A DNA stretch of 64,000 bases from contig JAYEVG010000067.1 of NCBI GenBank assembly GCA_036346395.1, forward strand, positions 62,001-126,000. The letters are read 5' to 3'. The position numbers and the translations under genes are program-made. Under the pieces are notes generated by a model. That model searched no databases, was not told the DNA's origin, and saw nothing but the letters and a program-made list of their open reading frames with translations. Of this stretch, positions 57,225 to 64,000 are shown piece by piece. This DNA is from Hsuehochloa calcarea. Its lineage: Eukaryota; Streptophyta; Magnoliopsida; Poales; Poaceae. How positions within the stretch are numbered: position 1 is the stretch's first letter; each line of letters starts with the position of its first letter.

Positions 57225-58995
57225 ATCTCCCCCTTGATGAACACATTGGCAATAAACCAGAAAATGTAATATGGAGGTTTGAAAAGTAAAATACTTTCGT
57301 TTTCGCACAAAGGCACAACTTGGTCCATAAGCAAGAGAAAGCAATGGAAATGACCAAGCTGGCATCAGAATAGCATAGGCATGTGAGATAAGAAAAAAGA
57401 AGGCATAAAAACTTTGATTTCCAGAAAAAAGTCAAAAATCTCACTTAAAGTCCATATGAAAGAACAATTGTTCAATTGACCTTTTATCACTGTGAGGAGT
57501 AATAAATGCAATTCAAGTTCAGAAGAGTCAATAAGACAATAAGAATGCAATTCAAAAACTCCCCCTCACTATGATCCTCAGATTTCAGAAAATTTCAAAT
57601 TCTCCAACTTTCTTCCCTTTGTATAATCTTCTCCCCGACATTGAAATATCTTCTCCCCCTTTGACAATGGAGTCATCAAGGAATCACGCCTTCCTCTCAT
57701 CCAGAGATAACAATTGCAGAATGAAGAAAGAAGCAGAAAGAAGAAGTATGCATGAAGTGCAATGGAGTGGCTTCATTTTTGTATTTTTTTAATTTTTGAT
57801 TACAGGAAGCTTTGGAGATTACCCAAAAGAGCTAGCCAGCATTTCCAATATTGCACAAACAACATATCAAGCCTGACAGTGCTAGCAAGATCATGGTAAG
57901 ACATATATATCAAAGCTAAGCACAAAGGCTCAAAAGTAAAGCAATGGATTTGATCAATTTAAGCAAAGCTTCAAATTCAGCAAGTTCATCAACAGGGATC
58001 CTAAAATGAAATTGGCCATGTCAAAATATCAAAGTGAGATAAAAAAAATCTAACAAAGACCACATTAAGAGTCAATCAGGTCCTGTATTGAATTATTTTG
58101 CTCAGTATTTCTCAAAAGCCCATTTGTCAACAGTTTTCACATATGCATTGAATATTGAAGTTGACTAATGATCTAACTTAGTGACAAGATCCTGGACTAG
58201 GAGTCATCCACAAACTCATCCTAAGCTTCGACCAGAAGTTGATTAAAGGTATATATTAGTAAAGAAGATCCTGGACTAGGAGCCATCCACAAACTCTTTC
58301 TAAGCTTCTACCAGGGCGACAAATCTTGAGGTTCATGTCATTTCTGACAAGCAATCCCCATGAGATCGTCTGGATCATCAAACTATCTCCAAGTTCATGT
58401 CTTTTGACAAGCAGTCTCGTAAGAATAGTTTGGCACATTTTAAGCATAAGACAATCTTGATTTTTCATTTTTCGCAGGAGCAGTTTTAGAAACTCAAGAA
58501 CACAAAATGCTCAAGTAATGGTCAATTTTAGATACAAGAGCTCACAAAGCAATTCTGACAGGGCCAATGTCACAAAAGGAGCACTAATTGCGCAACTCGC
58601 TAAAACATCCACAAATTGCAATTATTTAGTTCGAGTTGTTTGAAAGTTCTAGCTCATATTGCAAAGACTTAGCTACACATGTAAAAGCATGATAATTCTA
58701 GCAAGTAAAAGAACTAGACATGGCATTGAGCAAGAATTGAAATACTAAAGCTCCAAAGGGCAATAGGCAAAGCTTCATCAATTTTAAAAGATAAGCAGAA
58801 GATCTTATATTACAATGCATCTTTTTGGATTTTTCATACCACTTGTTGTATTTTTCATATGAATGCAATATGATACAATGAGATGCAATAAAAAGCCTAA
58901 AAACCTAAAAAGTTCAAAAAAGATCAATAAGTTTAGAAAAAGATCAAAAGAAGATCAAAAGAACAGGGTAAGATCAGAAGAGATCGAACTCCCCC
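57225..58995 (-). mobile_element. copia 3' untranslated region with repeated polypurine tracts
   Basis: No frame of note. The element strand has a PPT at the LTR edge (57225-57240, complement atctcccccttgatga) and further copies of the ctccccct motif at about 57560, 57630, 57652 and 58988. Repeated PPTs between pol and 3' LTR are typical of Sireviruses. A near-repeat of gatcctggactaggag(t/c)catccacaaactc occurs at 58187 and 58267. Confidence 0.7.
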
Positions 58996-60388
58996 TCAAA
59001 CCAACCCATAGGGATAAATTACCCCTAACTCGCTTCTCAAGGTGGCAAACCTAGTTGGGTCTAAAGGTTTGGTGAGGATATCAGCCAGTTGAGCCTCGGA
59101 CTCCACGAAGTGCAGCACAATATCACCCTTCTCGACATGGTCTCTAAGGAAGTGATAGCGAATGTCTATGTGCTTGGTCCTAGAGTGTTGCACAGGGTTC
59201 TTAGTAATGTTAATAGCAGAAGTGTTATCACAGAAAAGAGGAACACTAGCAAAATTTAACACATAGTCCTTAAGAGTGGATACCATCCACAAAATCTGAC
59301 TACAGCAACTAGCAGCAGCTACATATTCAGCCCCAGCAGTAGATTGTGCAACAGAGGACTGCTTCCTAGAAGACCAAGAAACAAGAGAAGTGCCTAGGAA
59401 GTGACAAGTGCCCGAGGTACTCCTCCTATCAAGTCGACTGACACCGCAAAATCGAATCGAAAACCCCGATGGACAAAGAAGAAGAGCAGGAGTACCAAAT
59501 GCCATACTGGAGTGTAGAATGTAAATACCTGAATATGCGTTTAACAGCTTGGCGATGGGAAGTTCTCGGAGACGCCTGAAACCTCGCGCAGAGGCAGACT
59601 GTGAAGTGGATGTCCGGTCTTGAGGCCGTCAGGTACAGCAGGGAGCCGATCATGCTGCGGTACTCGCATTGATCCACGGCTTCTCCTTCCTCATCTGGAT
59701 CCAAAGCAGTCGAAGTCGCTATAGGAGTGGCGATCGGCTTGCAGTCACCCATGTCAAAGCGTTTGAGTAGATCCTTAGTATACTTCGTCTGATGGATGAA
59801 GATCCCTTCCTTACATTGCTTCATTTGAAGCCCCAGAAAGTAATTAAGCTCTCCCATCATGCTCATCTCAAATTCCCTGGACATAGTCTCAGAAAAGCTG
59901 GAAACAAGAGCATGAGAAGAACCACCAAAGATAATATCATCAACGTAAATCTGAGCAAGTAGGAAGTCATTGCCACGCCTAAGAATGAATAAGGTCTTGT
60001 CTACCTTACCCATCTCAAAATCATTCTTAAGCAAGAAGGTCTTAAGTCTATCATACTAGGCTCTAGGGGCTTGTTTAAGACCATACAAGGCTTTGGATAG
60101 CTTGAAGACATGATGTGGGTTCTTGGGATTCTCAAAGCCTGGGGGTTGCCTAACATAAACCTCCTCCTCTATGAAATCATTCAGAAAGGCACTCTTAACA
60201 TCCATCTGATATAATCTAAAGCCCTTAGAAGCAGCAAATGCAAGTAGAATGCGAATGGCTTCTAGTCTAGCAACAGGAGCAAAGGTCTCATCAAAATCTA
60301 ACCCCTCAACTTGGCTAAAACCCTGAGCTACCAACCTAGCCTTGTTTCTAATCACAGAACCATCCTCATTTTGTTTGTTTTTGAACAC
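58996..60388 (-). pseudogene. copia reverse transcriptase/RNase H, broken by a nonsense codon
   Basis: 60056-60388 carries ARLVAQGFSQVEGLDFDETF, then YQMDVKSAFLNDFIEEEVYV and PGFENPKNPHHVFKLSKALY, ending in a TAG where related copies have Trp. 59429-60034 continues with YVDD (59936-59947) and GELNYFLGLQMKQCKEGIF. After a frame change near 59470, RNase H follows (SSVAQSTAGAEYVAAASC, CDNTSAINITKNPVQHSRTK) to a natural stop at 58996. Domain order IN-RT-RH is Ty1/copia. Confidence 0.92.
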
Positions 60389-61097
60389 CCAATGGTTCCT
60401 ATAACATTATGACCACTAGGAGGTTCTACTAGGTTCCAGACCTTATTCCTCTCAAAATTCTCTAACTCCTCATGCATGGCATTGACCCAACTAGAATCAG
60501 ATAAAGCATGTGATATATCGTGGGGTTCAAAAGAAGCTACAAAAGCAGAATGAGAAAAGAGATTTGGATCATGATACCTGGAGCGAGTGACTCGCTCATG
60601 GAGATTACCTATCATCTGATCGGGAGGGTGCTGCCTTTGAATGTGAAGTGGCGCACCCGGAGAGGAAAGTACCTCTTCGACCTCCGCAGGTACTGCTAAT
60701 GATGAAGATGCAGCAGGTGCCTCAACTGAAGGCGAAGTAGTCACAGCAGGTTCTTGTGTTGGAAGAGGAGCGTCAACAGCAGCAGGTGGAAGAGAATCAT
60801 CGAGTCCATCATCATCTTCCTCTACAAATATACTCTCTGTCACCTGTGTATCACCTGAAATATCTGATCTAGCTCCAGGCTAGTCTCATCAAAAGTGACA
60901 TTGCATGTCTCCTGAACCAGGTTAGTTTCAGCATTTAAAACTCGAAAACCCCTTGAATGCGCAGGATAACCCAGAAATAAACCATCAAAAGTTCTTGACT
61001 TAAATTTATCTAGGTTTCCTGTCTTGAGAATAAAACACTTGGATCCAAAGACTCGAAAGTGCGAGACAGAGGGTTTTCTAAAAAAATCGAAGCTCAT
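60389..61097 (-). pseudogene. copia integrase C-terminus and IN-RT linker
   Basis: 60840-61097 shows SHFRVFGSKCFILKTGNLDK and FLGYPAHSRGFRVLN, the conserved end of copia integrase. 60352-60843 is the Pro/Ala/Ser-rich linker leading to the start of RT (WVNAMHEELENFERNKVWNL). Frame changes at about 60840 and 60380 separate the pieces. Confidence 0.88.
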
Positions 61098-62205
61098 AAG
61101 GAGTCTTGCCCAAAGACGGTCTCAAAAAGACACGATTTGCAATATGCCAAGCAGTAGAAATAGCTTCGGCCCAAAACCTCCTCAGAGTGCTATACTCATC
61201 TAGCATCGTCCTAGCCATCTCGACTAGGGTCCTGTTCTTCCTTTCCACAACGCCATTTTGTTGAGGGACGTGTGGAGAGGAGAACTGATGCTCAATTCCA
61301 CGCTCAGCACAAAAAGAAGCAAAAGAGGCATTCTTGAACTCCGTGCCATTGTCACTGCGGATCGCTCTCAAGGCACTCGGAAGTTCAGAAGCCAAACGAA
61401 GAACAAGATCATGATAATGAACAAAAGCTTCATCCTTCGAAGTAAGAAAGAACACCCAAGTGTATCTAGAAAAATCATCGACTATGACAAGAATGTACCA
61501 TTTTCCACCAATGGCGAAGAACCTAAGCGGGACCAACAAAGTGTCCATATGAAGCAACTGTCCCAGTCCGTCAGTCATGACCATAGTCACTGATGGGTGT
61601 GAGGCGGCAACTTGCTTGCCATGCCTACAGGGTGCACATACAGCATCCTTGACGGCTTTGAGTTTGGACAAACCTCTCATGAGCTCAAGGTTGCTAACTC
61701 GCGTCAGATGATCAAACCCAATGTGCCCCAAACGACGGTGCCAAAGCCAGAACTCATAAGAAGAAGATGAAATCAAGCACTTGAGAGAACCAGCAAGAGA
61801 TTCAGAAAAATCAGCTCCAAAGATCCTAGCAACTCTAGTAATCCCAAAAACAAGCTCACCAGTTGAATCAAGCACCCGACAAGCATTTTTCTTAAATCTA
61901 GTCTCATAGCCATCGTCAAGAAGTTGAGAGACAGAAAGTAAATTAAACCTTAGCTTATCCACAAGGGCGACGTCCTTGAGAATGAACTTGTCGTTCACCC
62001 TGATCGATCCCGTTCCTTCAATCCGCCCTTGCCTATCATCTCCAAAGGTGATGAATTCATCACCCGTCGATCGCATGAAGGAGGTGAACCATCTTGAGTC
62101 TCCGGTCATGTGGCGTGAACAGCCGGAGTCGACGAACCACGTGTCCTTCCTCTTTCCGCGTAATCTATCGAAAATCAAGGCCTGGAGAAGAACGATGTGT
62201 CTCAA
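61078..62205 (-). pseudogene. copia protease end, GAG-pre-integrase and integrase core
   Basis: An open minus-strand frame: TWFVDSGCSRHMTGDSRWF (protease active site D-S-G), WLWHRRLGHIGFDHL ... CAPCRHGK (HHCC zinc-binding, GAG-pre-integrase), then integrase with VIVDDFSRYTWVFFL, IRSDNGTEFKNASF and SPHVPQQNGVVERKNRTLVE. It ends in RFF* because a T run at 61080-61086 is one base too long; the next frame resumes at once. This is the best preserved copia domain here. Confidence 0.92.
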
Positions 62206-62475
62206 TACTGGGGTTAGTTAAACAAGACTTGGGAACCCAGTACTGAGACACACGTCTGCGAGTAGTATGCAAAGCAGAAGTGCTATCATTGATTAAGTTT
62301 GAAGTTCTATTATGAGCAATGGTTACTTTAACATAAGAGTTATCCTGTCTAGGAGCATGATGATGAGCATGTGACACAAATTCTAAACCAGGTTTCTTCT
62401 TTTCTATGTTACCACGACTCGTAAAAGCTCTAGGTTGATTGTGTGAAATTCTATCAAAAATTTTCTTATCATTTT
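62206..62475 (-). pseudogene. copia gag-pol linker
   Basis: A His-rich, low-complexity coding stretch (SHAHHHAPRQDNSYV, RRRVSQYWVPKSCLTN) between nucleocapsid and protease. It is interrupted at 62476 by an inverted LTR, beyond which the gag of this copy lies outside the window. Confidence 0.75.
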
Positions 62476-64000
62476 TGTGGATATCGTGAGGATATGTGCA
62501 CGATCTCAGGATGATGAGTCAATTGGCAATGGCGTTGTTGGTTTGCAAAATCTCACGTTTTCGGGTTTGCTTTCAGAGTGTCGGACCACAAAGCGGTCGG
62601 CGGATGGCGGTGTCGGCGGTCGATCAGCCCGTGGAGGAGTCCGATCGGCCATGGTGGCCGGTCCGACCGCCAAAATGGAAATGGGTTTTTGGAGCTGAGC
62701 CAAAAATAGGTTGTGTAGGCAAGTGAGGAGTCTCCGGATGTGGTCCCATAATTTTGGAGCTCGGTCAAAAGTTCTATTCGTTTGAAAATTCCGAAGGTTT
62801 GAATTTTGAGTTGAAAATTTGGCTAAGTTTTTGGACCGGTCCGACCGCCGTTGTGGGAGCAAATCGACCAAGCATGAATCGGTCGGACCGCCCCACAAGG
62901 CTGACCGCAATGGCTTGAAGGTTAGCCAAGTCTTTGCATTGAGTTGGTTTTGATTGTGTTATCATATGAACTTCAATGCTTTATTGTTGTATATTGCATT
63001 GCGGAGCTAACGTGGGTCAAGTTGTGAAGAACTTGTTCCCGGAAACAGTTTGTTTGTCTATTGCTGTGCAGGTGGCTTGCAGGTCAACGACGTCAACGGT
63101 GAGTGGATCGGGACTACGCTTGGAGAGCTGAGGTCCAGAACGATCAGGGATACCGGGTGAGGTCGTGTGACACAAGCATGGTGCAGGATGGACAAGATGG
63201 ATCGAACGGGTGGTTCGTTCAATTTGGTTGGATCAAAGCGGTGCGGATATCGGTGCGAGTCTCAGGAGGTTCCGATGGGATTCGGACAAGAGAGGCTTGG
63301 CGCGATGAGAACCGCTGAGCAACCTACACGTGGTGAAGCAGGCGATTACTTCAAGAGTTATTTGTGTGTGGGTCCCATGTGTAAGTGACCCCAAAAAGGA
63401 AACCCTAGCTCTCTAGTATAAATAGGAAGGGGGGAGATGGAAAACCTCCTAAGCATTGATTTTAGCCCCTTCTTCCTTTTCTAGGGTTTGGAGGAGAGGA
63501 GAGGAGAACTAGGGTTTGGAGTGTGATCCTTGTTGAGCTCTTGCCCTCCTTGTTGGAGAGGCTTTGTAAGCATCTTGTGTGACCGAACAATCTTGTGATG
63601 CTCAATTGAAAGATCGTTTGCTCCCTTTTGTGTTCTTCTCCCTTTTGGATGATTTTGGTGCTTCCTTGATTCAAAGGTTCATGCTTGGTCTCTTGGCCTA
63701 TTTTATCTTGCTTTGATGCGTGGGATTACTCCTAGAGTCATCTAGATCATCAACCCCCCACAAGCAAGTCTTGAATCAAGATTTTCACATTTCTAGGGTT
63801 TGTGCACTTCTTTGGTAAAATCTCGAGAGATCGATTCTGCGAAGTGGATCTGACGGATCGTCGCTAGAAATAGGTCTCTAATATCATTAGGGAGGTGTGC
63901 TCGAAATTTGGTCAAGTTTTATTGGTTGAATCAAAAGTTTGATCAAATTTCGTTTTGGATTTGGGTGGAGTTTTTCAGTACTGGACTCTACCGGTCCGAC
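62476..64000 (+). repeat. copia LTR in inverse orientation, runs off the window
   Basis: Starts TGTGGATATCGTGAGGATAT and matches the reverse complement of 55214-57224 from its U3 edge (ggatatcatggggatata; caattggcaatggcgtt). It carries ccgatcggccatggtggccgg and ggtccgaccgcc motifs at 62630-62900. Its far end, and any target duplication, lie outside the window, so it may be solo or part of a full element. Confidence 0.88.
63417..63424 (+). promoter_or_regulatory. TATA box of the inverse copia LTR
   Basis: ctagTATAAATAggaagg, followed by gene-like 5' sequence. It would drive rightward transcription out of the window. Confidence 0.55.

Overview
The window looks like nuclear DNA from a grass (Poaceae). 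It is built almost entirely of plant LTR retrotransposons nested in one another: Ty3/gypsy elements with chromodomain-type integrases (Tekay/Del-like) and Ty1/copia elements with Sirevirus-like traits. There is one CACTA (En/Spm) transposon remnant and a single host gene relic, a plant GH9 endo-1,4-beta-glucanase pseudogene. I see no bacterial-type operons, rRNA or tRNA genes, or CRISPR arrays. The species cannot be named from the sequence alone.

Layout. 1-8226: Ty3/gypsy element A1 on the minus strand. Its 3' end lies outside the window and its 5' LTR is at 5015-8226; it sits in a CACTA transposase gene. 8227-10520: C-terminal part of that transposase and a subterminal array of hairpin repeats. 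10570-10900: GC-rich tandem repeats. 11376-11795: 5'-LTR/PBS stub of gypsy family C. 11796-26338: Sirevirus-like 3' region and 3' LTR on the plus strand, split by a three-LTR tandem gypsy element (B1, 14123-24638, 5-bp target duplication AAGCT). 26339-32901: gypsy C2, split by an A-family solo LTR (26872-31280, duplication GAGCC). That solo LTR itself carries another solo LTR (28818-29935, duplication ACTGG).

33112-35318: GH9 pseudogene on the minus strand, with frameshifts, a damaged splice donor, an altered signature histidine and a 245-bp hAT-like MITE exactly at an exon/intron boundary. 35319-37144: no recognised gene. 37145-43415: gypsy B2, broken in gag by element A2 (43416 to about 52722). 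A2 has different LTR families at its two ends. 52723-62475: copia sequences on the minus strand in which a single LTR (55214-57224) has the PBS and gag of one copy on one side and the polypurine tract and pol of another copy on the other. A solo LTR (53513-55146, duplication CTTAT) sits in the first codons of that gag. 62476-64000: an LTR of the same copia family in the opposite orientation, running off the window.

One pattern cuts across the annotation. In several tracts (most of 1-10.4 kb, and short patches near 14.8, 15.2, 19.4, 22.2 and 24.5 kb) CAG/CTG and some CCG trinucleotides are rewritten relative to sister copies in the same window, for example CAG+N to CGAG. These are CHG sites, the context methylated in plant transposons. 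The private, reciprocal distribution suggests consensus error at methylated sites more than biology. Many frameshifts in those tracts should therefore be treated with caution.
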